A DNA stretch of 64,000 bases from NCBI RefSeq assembly GCF_016863515.1, contig NZ_BOPA01000029.1:61195-125194 (forward strand), given 5' to 3'. Each line of letters opens with the position of its first letter. Position 1 is the first letter of the stretch. Shown here in pieces: positions 23,983-32,560 of this stretch. The notes beneath the pieces were generated by a model. That model had not been told where the DNA came from. It ran no database searches and saw nothing but the letters and a program-made list of their open reading frames with translations. The translations under genes and the position numbers were made by a program. The stretch comes from Micromonospora gifhornensis. GTDB lineage: Bacteria; Actinomycetota; Actinomycetes; Mycobacteriales; Micromonosporaceae.

Positions 23983-25137
23983 ATGGATCGTCGTACCGTC
24001 CTGCGCGCCACCGTCGCCGGCGGCGCTGCCGCCTTCTCCGGCAGCCTGTGGGCGGGAGCCGCGGTGGCCGCACCGGCGCAACCCGGTCCCAGCCCGTACG
24101 GGGCGCTGCGCAGCGCAGATGCCAACGGGATCCAGCTGCCTGCCGGCTTCACCAGCCGGGTGATCGCCCGGTCCCGCCGGACGGTCACCGGCACCTCGTA
24201 CGTCTGGCACGACGCGCCCGACGGTGGTGCCTGCTTCACCGCCGGAACCGGATGGATCTACGTCTCGAATTCCGAGATCACCCCGGGCGGTGGCGCCTCG
24301 GCGGTCCGCTTCAACGCCGACGGCACTATTGCCTCGGCGTACCGGATCCTCTCCGGCACCAACCAGAACTGCGCCGGCGGTGCCACGCCCTGGGGCACCT
24401 GGCTCTCCTGCGAGGAGGTCAGCCGCGGGTACGTCTACGAGACGTACCCGCAGGGTGGCACCGCCGCGGTGCGCCGGGACGCGATGGGGCGGTTCAAGCA
24501 CGAGGCCGCCGCCTGCGATCCGGACCGCCGGGTCATCTACCTCACCGAGGACGAGAGCAACGGCTGCCTGTACCGGTTCCGTCCGACGAACTGGGGCAGC
24601 CTGGCCGACGGCACGCTGGAGGTGCTGGTCGCCGGCAGCGCCACCAGCGGCCCGGTGACCTGGGCGCGGGTGCCCGACCCGTCGGGGGCCGACACGCTGA
24701 CCCGCAACCAGGTGTCCGGGGCCAAGCGCTTCAACGGTGGCGAGGGCTGCTGGTACGCCGACGGCACCTGCTGGTTCACCACCAAGGGCGACAACCGGGT
24801 CTGGGCGTACGACGCGGTCAACCAGCGCATCGACCTGGCGTACGACGCCGCCCGAGTCTCCGGCAGCGCGCCGCTGACCGGCGTGGACAACATCACCGGC
24901 GCCCGCTCCGGCGATCTGTTCGTGGCCGAGGACGGCGGCAACATGGAGATCTGCGTGATCACGCCGGACGAGATCGTGGCGCCGTTCCTGCGGATCACCG
25001 GTCAGTCGTCGTCGGAGATCTGCGGGCCGGCCTTCTCACCGGACGGCACCCGCTTCTACTTCTCCTCACAGCGGGGCACCTCGGGATCGTCCTCCGGTGG
25101 CATCACCTACGAGGTACGCGGCCCGTTCCGCTCCTGA
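23983..25137 (+). CDS. exported DUF839/PhoX-like beta-propeller protein
   Basis: A 384-residue protein with a twin-arginine-like signal (MDRRTVLRATVAGGAAAF, cleavage near AAVAAPA). The body matches the DUF839/PhoX-like family: VWHDAPDGGACF, WISCEEV-like WLSCEEVSRGYVYE, FKHEAAACDPDRRVIYLTEDESNGCLYRF, CWFTTKGDNRVWAYD and DGTRFYFSSQRG. PhoX enzymes are calcium/iron alkaline phosphatases; this shorter relative lacks enough of the PhoX core for me to claim phosphatase activity. ATG 23983 is preceded by GGAGGT. It is transcribed away from aroG. Confidence 0.8.
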   Translation: MDRRTVLRATVAGGAAAFSGSLWAGAAVAAPAQPGPSPYGALRSADANGIQLPAGFTSRVIARSRRTVTGTSYVWHDAPDGGACFTAGTGWIYVSNSEITPGGGASAVRFNADGTIASAYRILSGTNQNCAGGATPWGTWLSCEEVSRGYVYETYPQGGTAAVRRDAMGRFKHEAAACDPDRRVIYLTEDESNGCLYRFRPTNWGSLADGTLEVLVAGSATSGPVTWARVPDPSGADTLTRNQVSGAKRFNGGEGCWYADGTCWFTTKGDNRVWAYDAVNQRIDLAYDAARVSGSAPLTGVDNITGARSGDLFVAEDGGNMEICVITPDEIVAPFLRITGQSSSEICGPAFSPDGTRFYFSSQRGTSGSSSGGITYEVRGPFRS

Positions 25138-25177
25138 CCAGGTCGCCGCATCGAACTGTTAGTCGCCGCCTCGAACT

Positions 25178-25233
25178 GTTAATAGGGGGCCCGGCTACTA
25201 CCTGAGGCGTTAAGAAGGTGCCCTTCCTTTCAC
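25178..25233 (+). repeat. 56-bp dispersed repeat, copy A
   Basis: Begins GTTAATAGGGGGCCC and ends GGTGCCCTTCCTTTCAC. By hand alignment it matches the reverse complement of 62768-62823 at about 46 of 56 positions with no gaps. It lies between the DUF839 gene and the next small gene. The end resembles the palindrome at 3506-3528. A shorter duplication, TCGAACTGTTA at 25151 and 25171, sits directly before it. Confidence 0.85.
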
Positions 25234-25269
25234 GCGTGCGGGGTGGGGCTGGGGGGTATGGGGGCAGTC

Positions 25270-25485
25270 ATGAGTGACGCGAAGAGCGACCAGGAGCGGG
25301 TCGAGTCCCGAGCCCACCTGCTGCCCGAGGAGGCCGCGGCCGGCAGCGAGGACCCCGAGGCCCAGGCCGAGGCGATCCTGACCGAGTCCGACATCCGGGA
25401 GGACAACCCCAACGCCGCGCCGGACACGATCCTGGAGCGGCGTACCTCGGAACAGACGGTTACCCCGATCGAGCCGCCTGACTGA
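25270..25485 (+). CDS. small acidic protein, unknown function
   Basis: A 71-residue acidic protein: MSDAKSDQERVESRAHLLPE, then EEAAAGSEDPEAQAEAILTE, then SDIREDNPNAAPDTILERRT. Similar short proteins with the LLPEE...AILTESD...NAAPDT pattern are common in actinobacteria, with no known role. ATG 25270 is chosen over in-frame GTG/ATG codons upstream because the conserved part begins here; no clear ribosome site is visible. It stands 97 bp before the M16 peptidase pair. Confidence 0.65.
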   Translation: MSDAKSDQERVESRAHLLPEEAAAGSEDPEAQAEAILTESDIREDNPNAAPDTILERRTSEQTVTPIEPPD

Positions 25486-25569
25486 GCGACGGGTGCGGCG
25501 TGCCGCGTCCCCGGTGGGGTGGGACGCGGCACGCCCGCGTCCCGACGGCGTCGGACAGCGGAGATCGGA

Positions 25570-25575
25570 TAGCGT
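25570..25575 (+). promoter_or_regulatory. -10 box TAGCGT, leaderless start of M16 operon
   Basis: TAGCGT, then 7 nt, then ATG 25583 of the first M16 gene. Confidence 0.65.
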
Positions 25576-25582
25576 CGGAGTC

Positions 25583-26875
25583 ATGCCCGACAGCGGTTAC
25601 CCCTGGCCCATCTCCACGACTCGACTCGACAACGGCCTGCGCGTGGTGGTCAGCGAGGACCGCACCGCCCCGGCGGTCGCGGTCAACCTCTGGTACGACG
25701 TCGGCTCCCGCCACGAGCCGGCCGGACAGACCGGCTTCGCGCACCTGTTCGAGCACCTGATGTTCGAAGGCTCGGTGAACGTCGCGAAGACCGAGCACAT
25801 GAAACTGGTGCAGGGGGCGGGCGGGTCGCTCAACGCCACCACGAATCCGGATCGGACGAACTACTTCGAGACGGTCCCGGCCGAGCACCTGGAGTTGGCG
25901 CTCTGGCTGGAGGCCGACCGGATGGGCGGCCTGGTGCCGGCGCTGACCCAGGAGACGCTTGACAACCAGCGCGACGTGGTCAAGAACGAGCGGCGGCAAC
26001 GCTACGAGAACGTGCCGTACGGCGACGCGTGGCTGCGGCTGCTGCCGCTGCTGTACCCGCCGGGGCATCCGTACCACCACGCCACCATCGGCTCGATGGC
26101 CGACCTGAACGCCGCCGACCTGGCCACCTTCCAGGCGTTCCACCAGACCTACTACGCACCGAACAACGCGGTGCTCACCGTGGTCGGTGACACCACCGTC
26201 GACGAGGTCGTCACGCTGGCCGAGAAGTACTTCGGGGGCATCGAGCCCCGGGCGGAGATCCCGTCGGCACCCGACGGGCGCACCGTGCCGGCCACCGGCG
26301 TACCGGCCGTGGAGACCGTGGTCACCGACGTGCCAGCACCCCGGGTGTACGTGGCACACCGGACCTACCCCTTCGGCACCCCGGGCTACGACGTGGTGAC
26401 CGTGCTGGCCACCGTGCTCGGCAGCGGCCGAGGCAGCCGGCTCTACCAGCGCCTCGCCGACGGCGAACGGATCGCCCAGCCCGACCTCGTCGGGGCGTAC
26501 GGGGTGGATCTGGCGCACGCCCCCGCGCCGCTCATCGCCACCGCCACCGCCCGTCCCGGAGTCAGCGGCGAGCGGCTGGCCGAAGGGCTGTCCGAAGTGG
26601 TCGACGAGTTGGCCACGGTGCCGGTGACCCCGAGCGAACTGGACCGCGCCAAGGCTCTGCTGACCACCGCCTGGTGGCGACAGATGTCCACGGTGGACGG
26701 TCGGGCGGACGTGCTGGGCCGCTACGCCACCCAGTTCGGTGACCCGGCCACGGTGGCCGAGCGGCTGCCGGCCTGGCAGGCGGTGACCGCCGAGCAGATC
26801 GCCGAGGTGGCCGCCGAGGTGCTCGGTGCCGACGACCGGGTGACCCTGACCTACCGCCCCGAGGAGAAGCCATGA
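25583..26875 (+). CDS. M16 zinc metallopeptidase, catalytic subunit
   Basis: A 430-residue M16 peptidase related to mitochondrial processing peptidase and PqqL-like enzymes. The inverted zinc motif HLFEH is at residues 54-58 and the third ligand is probably Glu136 in VVKNERRQR. The second M16 half (VYVAHRTYPFGTPGYDVVTVLATVLGSGRGSRLYQRL) follows. There is no signal peptide, so it acts in the cytoplasm. The ATG follows a TAGCGT box by 7 nt. The next gene overlaps by 4 bp (ATGA) and encodes the partner lacking the zinc motif, so the active enzyme is presumably a heterodimer. Confidence 0.92.
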   Translation: MPDSGYPWPISTTRLDNGLRVVVSEDRTAPAVAVNLWYDVGSRHEPAGQTGFAHLFEHLMFEGSVNVAKTEHMKLVQGAGGSLNATTNPDRTNYFETVPAEHLELALWLEADRMGGLVPALTQETLDNQRDVVKNERRQRYENVPYGDAWLRLLPLLYPPGHPYHHATIGSMADLNAADLATFQAFHQTYYAPNNAVLTVVGDTTVDEVVTLAEKYFGGIEPRAEIPSAPDGRTVPATGVPAVETVVTDVPAPRVYVAHRTYPFGTPGYDVVTVLATVLGSGRGSRLYQRLADGERIAQPDLVGAYGVDLAHAPAPLIATATARPGVSGERLAEGLSEVVDELATVPVTPSELDRAKALLTTAWWRQMSTVDGRADVLGRYATQFGDPATVAERLPAWQAVTAEQIAEVAAEVLGADDRVTLTYRPEEKP

Positions 26876-28230
26876 CTTTGATCGCCGAGCGTCCGGGGCC
26901 GGGTGCGGCTCGTCCGTACCGGTTCCCGCAGGTGGTGCGCCGGGCTGTGGCGGGCGGCCAGGTGGTCGCCGCGCATCTGCCCGGCCAGAACCTCGCCGTG
27001 GCGCTGCTGCTGCTCGACGCCGGAGCCGGCCGGGAGCCGGTGGGCAAGGAGGGGCTCGGCGGGGTGCTCGCCAAGGCCCTGGAGGAGGGCACCAGCCAGC
27101 GGGACGCGACCGCGTACGCGCTGGCCATCGAGGCGCTCGGCACCGAGCTGGTGACCGGGCTGGACTGGGACACCTTCCAGGCCAGCGTGCAGGTGCCGGT
27201 CGAGCGGTTGGGCGCGGCCGTTGAACTGCTCGCCGAGGCGGTGCGTACCCCGAAGTTGGACCCGGACGACGTGCGCCGGGTACGCGACGACGAGGCGACG
27301 GCGCTGCGGATGGACTGGGCCAACCCCGGTCCGCGCGCCGACGCGGTGCTGCGTGCCGACCTGTTCGGTGTCGACAACCGGTGGGGCCGTCCGCTGTACG
27401 GCGACCCGGACTCGGTGGCCGCGCTGGACGCCGAGGACGTCACCGTCTTCCACTCCGAGTGGTTCATCCGGCCGGGCACCCTGGTGGTCGCCGGCGACCT
27501 GGAGCGGATCGACCTGGACGCGCTCGCCGCAACGGCCTTCGCCGGTACGGGCGGCGGGCCGGTGGACCGCGGTGGGCCGATCGACGTCCCGCTGCGTACC
27601 GGTCGCCGGGTCATCCTGGTGGACCGGCCCGGCTCGGTGCAGTCGACGCTGCGCCTCGGTCACATCGCGCCGCACCGCGCCCACCCGGACCATGTGCCGC
27701 TGGCGCTGGCCGGCACGGTGCTCGGCGGCGCCTTCACCTCCCGGCTGAACCACCTGATCCGCGAGGTGCGCGGCTACACGTACGGCATCCGGGGCGACTT
27801 CGCCTCGTCCCGCCGCTTCGGCCGGTTCGCGGTCAGCTCCGGGGTGCAGACGGCGGTGACCGCACCGGCCCTTGTCGAGTCGGTCGGGGAGATCGCCCGT
27901 ACCCAGGCCGGCGGGGTGACCGAGGACGAGCTGGCGGTGGCCCGGTCCTGGCGGGCCGGGCAGCTCTCGGTGGAGCTGCAGAGCCCACGGGCGATCGCTG
28001 CGGCGCTGACCACGCTCGTGGTGCACGACCTGCCCGACGACTACCACGCCCAGCTGCGGGAGGCGCTGCTCGCCGCCGACGTGGCGCAGGTGTCGGCCGC
28101 CGCCGCCACCCACCTCCACCCGGATTCGCTGACCCTGGTGGTGGAGGGGGACGCCGCGCTCATCCGCGACGAACTGGTCGCCGCCGGTCTGGGGGAGGTG
28201 ATCGACCACGTACCGGCCGACCCGGTGTGA
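26872..28230 (+). CDS. M16 peptidase family, non-catalytic partner subunit
   Basis: A 452-residue M16-fold protein that lacks HxxEH: the equivalent stretch reads GLGGVLAKALEEG. The later Arg/Tyr pair that contacts substrate in M16 enzymes is kept (REVRGYTYGIRGDF), as expected for the regulatory or alpha-type subunit in two-gene M16 systems. ATG 26872 overlaps the catalytic-subunit stop by 4 bp. The pair resembles the processing-peptidase arrangement; its natural substrate is unknown. Confidence 0.9.
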   Translation: MTLIAERPGPGAARPYRFPQVVRRAVAGGQVVAAHLPGQNLAVALLLLDAGAGREPVGKEGLGGVLAKALEEGTSQRDATAYALAIEALGTELVTGLDWDTFQASVQVPVERLGAAVELLAEAVRTPKLDPDDVRRVRDDEATALRMDWANPGPRADAVLRADLFGVDNRWGRPLYGDPDSVAALDAEDVTVFHSEWFIRPGTLVVAGDLERIDLDALAATAFAGTGGGPVDRGGPIDVPLRTGRRVILVDRPGSVQSTLRLGHIAPHRAHPDHVPLALAGTVLGGAFTSRLNHLIREVRGYTYGIRGDFASSRRFGRFAVSSGVQTAVTAPALVESVGEIARTQAGGVTEDELAVARSWRAGQLSVELQSPRAIAAALTTLVVHDLPDDYHAQLREALLAADVAQVSAAAATHLHPDSLTLVVEGDAALIRDELVAAGLGEVIDHVPADPV

Positions 28231-28248
28231 TGTCGGTCGCCGAGGGGT

Positions 28249-28262
28249 GGGAAAGCGTTCCC
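28249..28262. promoter_or_regulatory. palindrome upstream of asd
   Basis: GGGAAAGCGTTCCC has GGGAA/TTCCC arms around AGCG and lies 21 bp upstream of the asd -10 box. It has the look of a repressor site of LacI or similar type, but no regulator is adjacent. Confidence 0.35.
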
Positions 28263-28282
28263 GGTCGACGGGCCGGGCTGGG

Positions 28283-28288
28283 TAGCCT
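28283..28288 (+). promoter_or_regulatory. -10 box TAGCCT, leaderless start of asd
   Basis: TAGCCT, then 7 nt, then ATG 28296. Confidence 0.65.
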
Positions 28289-28295
28289 CGCGGGC

Positions 28296-29318
28296 ATGAG
28301 GATCGGCATTGTGGGGGCCACCGGCCAGGTCGGTGGCGTCATGCGGCAGGTGTTGGCGGACCGGGAGTTCCCGGCGGAGCAGGTGCGGCTTTTCGCCTCG
28401 GCACGCTCGGCGGGGCGCACCTTGCCGTGGCGCGGCGAGGAGGTCACGATCGAGGACGCGGCCACCGCCGATTACTCGGGGCTGGACATCGTGCTCTTCT
28501 CCGCCGGGAAGGGCACCGCCAAGGAGCTGGCTCCCCGGGTCGCCGCCGCCGGTGCCGTGGTCATCGACAACTCGTCGGCCTTCCGGACGGACCCGCAGGT
28601 GCCGCTGGTCGTCGCCGAGGTCAACCCGCACGCCGCCGCCGTACGCCCCAAGGGCATCATCGCCAACCCGAACTGCACCACGATGGCCGCGATGCCGGTG
28701 CTGCGGCCGCTGCACGAGGAGGCAGAGCTGGTCAGCCTGGTCGTCTCGACGTACCAGGCGGTTTCCGGTGCCGGCCTGGCCGGCGTCGCCGAGCTCGACG
28801 AGCAGGTCCGCAAGGTGGCCGAGGGCGCCACCGGCCTGGCCTACGACGGTGCGGCGGTGGAATTCCCGGCGCCCCGCTCGTTCGCCCGACCGATCGCGTT
28901 CAACGTGCTGCCGCTGGCCGGTTCGATCGTCGACGACGGGTCGGCGGAGACCGACGAGGAACAGAAGCTGCGCAACGAGAGCCGCCGGATCCTGGAGATC
29001 CCCGGCCTGAAGGTCTCCGGCACCTGCGTCCGGGTGCCGGTCTTCACCGGGCACTCGCTGCAGATCAACGCCCGCTTCGCCCGGCCGATCACCCCGCAGC
29101 GCGCCACCGAGCTGCTCGACGGCGCGCCCGGTGTGGCGCTCAGCGAGGTGCCCACCCCGTTGCAGGCGGCCGGGCAGGATCCGACGTTCGTGGGCCGGAT
29201 CCGGGCCGACGAGACCGTCGAGCACGGGTTGGCGCTGTTCTGCTCCAACGACAACCTGCGCAAGGGTGCCGCCCTCAACGCCGTGCAGATCGCCGAACTG
29301 GTGGCCGCCGAGCGCTGA
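28296..29318 (+). CDS. asd: aspartate-semialdehyde dehydrogenase
   Basis: A 340-residue enzyme that reduces aspartyl phosphate to aspartate semialdehyde, the branch point to lysine/diaminopimelate, threonine and methionine. The NADP-binding GIVGATGQVGGVM (residues 4-16) opens the protein. The catalytic Cys127 is in IIANPNCTTM and the acid/base His is in FTGHSLQINARF. ATG 28296 lies 7 nt after TAGCCT, consistent with a leaderless mRNA. Aspartokinase (lysC) is not adjacent, unlike in many actinobacteria. A terminator follows directly. Confidence 0.96.
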   Translation: MRIGIVGATGQVGGVMRQVLADREFPAEQVRLFASARSAGRTLPWRGEEVTIEDAATADYSGLDIVLFSAGKGTAKELAPRVAAAGAVVIDNSSAFRTDPQVPLVVAEVNPHAAAVRPKGIIANPNCTTMAAMPVLRPLHEEAELVSLVVSTYQAVSGAGLAGVAELDEQVRKVAEGATGLAYDGAAVEFPAPRSFARPIAFNVLPLAGSIVDDGSAETDEEQKLRNESRRILEIPGLKVSGTCVRVPVFTGHSLQINARFARPITPQRATELLDGAPGVALSEVPTPLQAAGQDPTFVGRIRADETVEHGLALFCSNDNLRKGAALNAVQIAELVAAER

Positions 29319-29324
29319 CCTCTC

Positions 29325-29354
29325 GGCCCCGACCAGGCGTTACTGGTCGGGGCC
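29325..29354 (+). terminator. perfect 12-bp terminator after asd
   Basis: GGCCCCGACCAG (29325-29336) pairs with CTGGTCGGGGCC (29343-29354) across a 6-nt loop, 6 bp after the asd stop. Confidence 0.9.
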
Positions 29355-29397
29355 CGCGGGTAGACCCATGGTTGGCCGACACCGAGAGGGAGGCGCC

Positions 29398-29814
29398 ATG
29401 ACTACCGTCGGAGAGTTCATGACGACCCGGTTGGTGACCATGGACGGCAACGACACACTCGTCGCGGCAGCCCAGGAGATGCGGGACTCCGCGATCGGCG
29501 ACGTGGTGGTGACCGATGGCGACAACGTGGTCGGCATCATCACGGACCGGGACATAACGGTCCGCGGGGTGGCCGAGAGCCTGGACCCGAACACCACCCG
29601 GCTCAACCAGCTCACCACCAAGGACGTGATCACGGTCAGCCAGTACGACGACGCGGTCTCCGCCGCCGACCTGATGCGCACGTACGCCGTACGGCGGCTG
29701 CCGGTGGTCGAGGACGGCCGGCTGATCGGTCTCGTGTCGATGGGTGACCTGGCTGTCGAGCGGGAGCCGCAGTCGGTGCTTGCCGACATCAGCGCCGACG
29801 ACCCGAACAACTGA
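29398..29814 (+). CDS. two-CBS-domain protein
   Basis: A 138-residue protein made of two CBS motifs: GEFMTTRLVTMDGNDTLVAAAQEMRDSAIGDVVVTDGDNVVGIITDRDITVR and TKDVITVSQYDDAVSAADLMRTYAVRRLPVVEDGRLIGLVSMGDLA. Paired CBS motifs bind adenosine nucleotides and signal energy state; stand-alone proteins like this are common in stress-response sets of actinobacteria. ATG 29398 is preceded by GAGGGAGG. It is flanked on both sides by hairpin terminators, so it is a single-gene transcript. Confidence 0.9.
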   Translation: MTTVGEFMTTRLVTMDGNDTLVAAAQEMRDSAIGDVVVTDGDNVVGIITDRDITVRGVAESLDPNTTRLNQLTTKDVITVSQYDDAVSAADLMRTYAVRRLPVVEDGRLIGLVSMGDLAVEREPQSVLADISADDPNN

Positions 29815-29830
29815 CCCGTACGCCCCGCCT

Positions 29831-29862
29831 GCCGGCTTCCCGATCTCCGGGGAGCCGGCTTT
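29831..29862 (+). terminator. terminator after CBS gene
   Basis: Arms 29831-29841 and 29849-29859 pair over 11 bp with one G-U, loop GATCTCC, followed by TTT. Confidence 0.8.
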
Positions 29863-30037
29863 CGGCTGTGCTGCGTCGGTCCTCCGGTCTGCGCCCGGCC
29901 CCCGGTGGCCTCACCCGATTCGGGCGAGGTTGACCGCGTACCGGCCGGGGACCCTGCTCTGCACGCCGAGGGCGGGGCCGGAGCGTGGAGGGACACCCGA
30001 TCCGGCCGGGACCGACCGACGGGGAGGAGAGGCGGCG

Positions 30038-30406
30038 ATGGCGGAAGCGACCGTGCGGTTCTTCGAGGATCTCGACCAGCAGGGGTACGAACCGCTGCTG
30101 GCGAAGCTCTCCGGAACTCTGCGCTTCGACCTGCACGAGGGGCCGCAGACCATGCACTGGCTGGTCCGGATCGACAGGGGTCAGATCCGGGTCAGCCGGG
30201 AGGACATGGAGGCGGACGCGGTCGTGGGTTCCAGCCCGGGGCTGTTCGAGGACCTGGTCACCGGCCGGGAGAACGGGCTGGCTGCGCTGCTGCGGGGCGA
30301 CATGACCATCACCGGTGACGCGCGCCTGATCGTGCAACTGGATCGGATCTTCCCTGGGCCGCCGCACAGCGTCGGACCGCATCGCTACCGCAAGGGGGTG
30401 CGCTGA
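30038..30406 (+). CDS. SCP2-type sterol/lipid-binding domain protein
   Basis: A 122-residue single-domain SCP2-like protein: ATVRFFEDLDQQGYEPLLAKLSGTLRFDLHEGPQTMHWLVRIDRGQIRVSRE, then EADAVVGSSPGLFEDLVTGRENGLAALLRGDMTITGDARLIVQLDRIF. SCP2 domains bind lipids or other hydrophobic ligands. GGGGAGGAGAGG precedes ATG 30038. The TGA at 30404-30406 overlaps the ATG of the glycogen-debranching gene, so the two are translated together; why a lipid-binding module should be paired with a glucan hydrolase is not obvious. Confidence 0.85.
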   Translation: MAEATVRFFEDLDQQGYEPLLAKLSGTLRFDLHEGPQTMHWLVRIDRGQIRVSREDMEADAVVGSSPGLFEDLVTGRENGLAALLRGDMTITGDARLIVQLDRIFPGPPHSVGPHRYRKGVR

Positions 30407-32466
30407 TGGCGCCGAGCCACACCGTACGGATCCTGGATGGCAACACCTTCGTCGTCTCGGAGGCGACCGGGGACATCGAGGCGACGCCGACCGAGCCGAC
30501 CGGGCTGTTCTCCATCGACACCCGTTTCCTGTCGAAGTGGGTGCTCACCATCAACGGTGAGCGGCTCAACGCCCTCTCCTACGACGACCTGCAGTACTTC
30601 GAGTCGCGCTTCTTCCTGGTGCCGGGGCTGGCCACCCACTACGTCGACGCGAAGCTGTCCATCATCCGGGAGCGGGCCGTCGGCGGCAGCTTCCGGGAGA
30701 GCATCACCATCCTCAACCACGACGAGAAGGCCGTCGATCTGGAGATCCGGATGGACGCCGCCGCCGACTTCGCCGACCTGTTCGAGGTCAAGGACGAGAT
30801 CCTGAACAAGAAGGGCGAGTCGTACGCCGAGGCGGAGCCGGACCAGCTGCGGCTGGGCTACCGGCGGGGCAACTTCCGGCGCGAGACGCTCATCTCGTCC
30901 TCCGAGCCGGCGAGCTACGACCGCAACGGCTTCTCCTACCAGGTCCACCTCGAACCGAACGAGCAGTGGGACACCGACATCCACGTACGCACGCACGCGC
31001 TCGGCCCCGGCGGCCGGGACCTGCGCATCGGGCTGCGGGTGCACGGCACCGAACGGCTCGCCCTTCAGCACGACCTGGAGGAGTGGATCGCCAAGGCCCC
31101 CAAGGTGAACAGCGAGCACGGTGAGCTCTGCTCGACGTACCGGCGTTGCCTGGTGGACCTGGCCGCGTTGCGGTTCGCGCCGCTGTCGCTCGGCGGTCAG
31201 ACGCTGCCCGCCGCGGGCCTGCCCTGGTTCATGACCATGTTCGGCCGGGACAGCATCCTGACCTGCCTGCAGACGCTGCCGTTCACGCCGGAGCTGAGCG
31301 CGACCACCCTGCGCATCCTGGCCGCGTTGCAGGGCACCCGGTTCGACGACTTCCGCGAGGAGGACCCGGGCCGGATCCTGCACGAGATGCGCTACGGCGA
31401 GAGCGCCGCGTTCGAGGAGCAGCCGCACTCGCCCTACTACGGCTCGGTGGACGCCACCCCGCTGTTCGTGATCCTGCTCGACGAGTACGAGCGGTGGAGT
31501 GGTGACGCCGCGCTGGTCAAGGAGTTGGAGCAGGAGTGCCGTCGGGCGTTGCACTGGATCGACGACTGTGCCGACCTGGTCGGCAACGGCTACATCTGGT
31601 ACGAGCGGCGGAACACCGACAACGGCCTGGAGAACCAGTGCTGGAAGGACTCCTGGGACTCCATCTCGTACGCCGACGGCAGCCTGCCACCGTTTCCCCG
31701 GGCCACCTGCGAGGTGCAGGGGTACGCGTACGACGCGAAGATCCGCGCGGCCCGGCTGGCCCGCAGGTTCTGGGACGACCCGGCGTACGCCGAGCAGTTG
31801 GAGCGGGAGGCGGCGCAGCTCAAGGAGCGGTTCAACCGGGACTGGTGGGTGGCCGACGGCGGTTACTACGCCCTCGCCCTCGACCCGGACGGGCGGCAGT
31901 GTGACGTGCTCAGCTCCAACATCGGCCACCTGCTGTGGAGCGGCATCGTCGCCGAGGACCGGGCCGAGCAGGTCGCCGCGCACCTGGTCGGCGACCGGCT
32001 CTTCTCCGGCTGGGGGGTGCGGACGCTGGCCGAGGGTGAGGTGCGCTACAACCCCATCGGCTACCACAACGGCACGGTCTGGCCCTTCGACACCTCGTTC
32101 TGTGCCTGGGGTCTGCGTCGCTACGGGTTCGCCGAGGAGGCCGCCACCATCGCCAGCGGGATCCTGGACGCCGCACGCTACTTCGACGGTCGGTTGCCGG
32201 AGGCGTTCGGTGGTTACCGGCGCGAGCAGACGAAGTTCCCGGTGGAGTACCCGACGGCGTGCAGCCCGCAGGCCTGGTCGACCGGGGCGCCGCTGCTGCT
32301 GCTGCGGACGATGCTCGGCCTGGAGCCGCACGAGGGGCACCTGGCGGTGGAGCCGCGCCTGCCGGTGGGCATGGGCCGGATCGAGGTGCTGGACATCCCG
32401 GGGCGCTGGGGGCGGGTGGACGCCTTCGCCCGTGGCCGTCTCGACCTGCACAAACTCGCCGGCTGA
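30406..32466 (+). CDS. glycogen debranching enzyme / amylo-alpha-1,6-glucosidase family protein
   Basis: A 686-residue protein with the N-terminal glycogen debranching domain (DGNTFVVSEATGDIEATPTEPTGLFSIDTRFLSKWVLTINGE) and a C-terminal (alpha/alpha)6-barrel glucosidase domain. The barrel carries WFMTMFGRDSILTCLQTLPFTPEL, FEEQPHSPYYGSVDATPLFV, NQCWKDSWDSISYADGS and YHNGTVWPFDTSFCAWGLRRYGF, the acidic clusters expected of this glucanase group. It probably trims alpha-1,6-linked glucose or related glucans in the cytoplasm. It is translationally coupled to the SCP2 gene by a 1-bp TGATG overlap. The exact substrate (glycogen, trehalose-type or plant glucan) is open. Confidence 0.88.
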   Translation: MAPSHTVRILDGNTFVVSEATGDIEATPTEPTGLFSIDTRFLSKWVLTINGERLNALSYDDLQYFESRFFLVPGLATHYVDAKLSIIRERAVGGSFRESITILNHDEKAVDLEIRMDAAADFADLFEVKDEILNKKGESYAEAEPDQLRLGYRRGNFRRETLISSSEPASYDRNGFSYQVHLEPNEQWDTDIHVRTHALGPGGRDLRIGLRVHGTERLALQHDLEEWIAKAPKVNSEHGELCSTYRRCLVDLAALRFAPLSLGGQTLPAAGLPWFMTMFGRDSILTCLQTLPFTPELSATTLRILAALQGTRFDDFREEDPGRILHEMRYGESAAFEEQPHSPYYGSVDATPLFVILLDEYERWSGDAALVKELEQECRRALHWIDDCADLVGNGYIWYERRNTDNGLENQCWKDSWDSISYADGSLPPFPRATCEVQGYAYDAKIRAARLARRFWDDPAYAEQLEREAAQLKERFNRDWWVADGGYYALALDPDGRQCDVLSSNIGHLLWSGIVAEDRAEQVAAHLVGDRLFSGWGVRTLAEGEVRYNPIGYHNGTVWPFDTSFCAWGLRRYGFAEEAATIASGILDAARYFDGRLPEAFGGYRREQTKFPVEYPTACSPQAWSTGAPLLLLRTMLGLEPHEGHLAVEPRLPVGMGRIEVLDIPGRWGRVDAFARGRLDLHKLAG

Positions 32467-32548
32467 CCCGCTGTCGGCCGACGGTGCCGGTGGTCGGGCG
32501 CGGCGTGCGTCCGGCCACCGTCCCTACCGACGCGTAACCTACTCACGG

Positions 32549-32554
32549 TAAAGT
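32549..32554 (+). promoter_or_regulatory. -10 box TAAAGT, leaderless start of acyltransferase gene
   Basis: TAAAGT, then 6 nt, then ATG 32561. Confidence 0.6.
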
Positions 32555-32560
32555 TGGCGA

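Noticed and set aside
30385..32451. A long minus-strand open frame antisense to the debranching enzyme gene (688 codons)
   Set aside because: Composition is unlike a protein and the plus strand has a full, recognisable enzyme.
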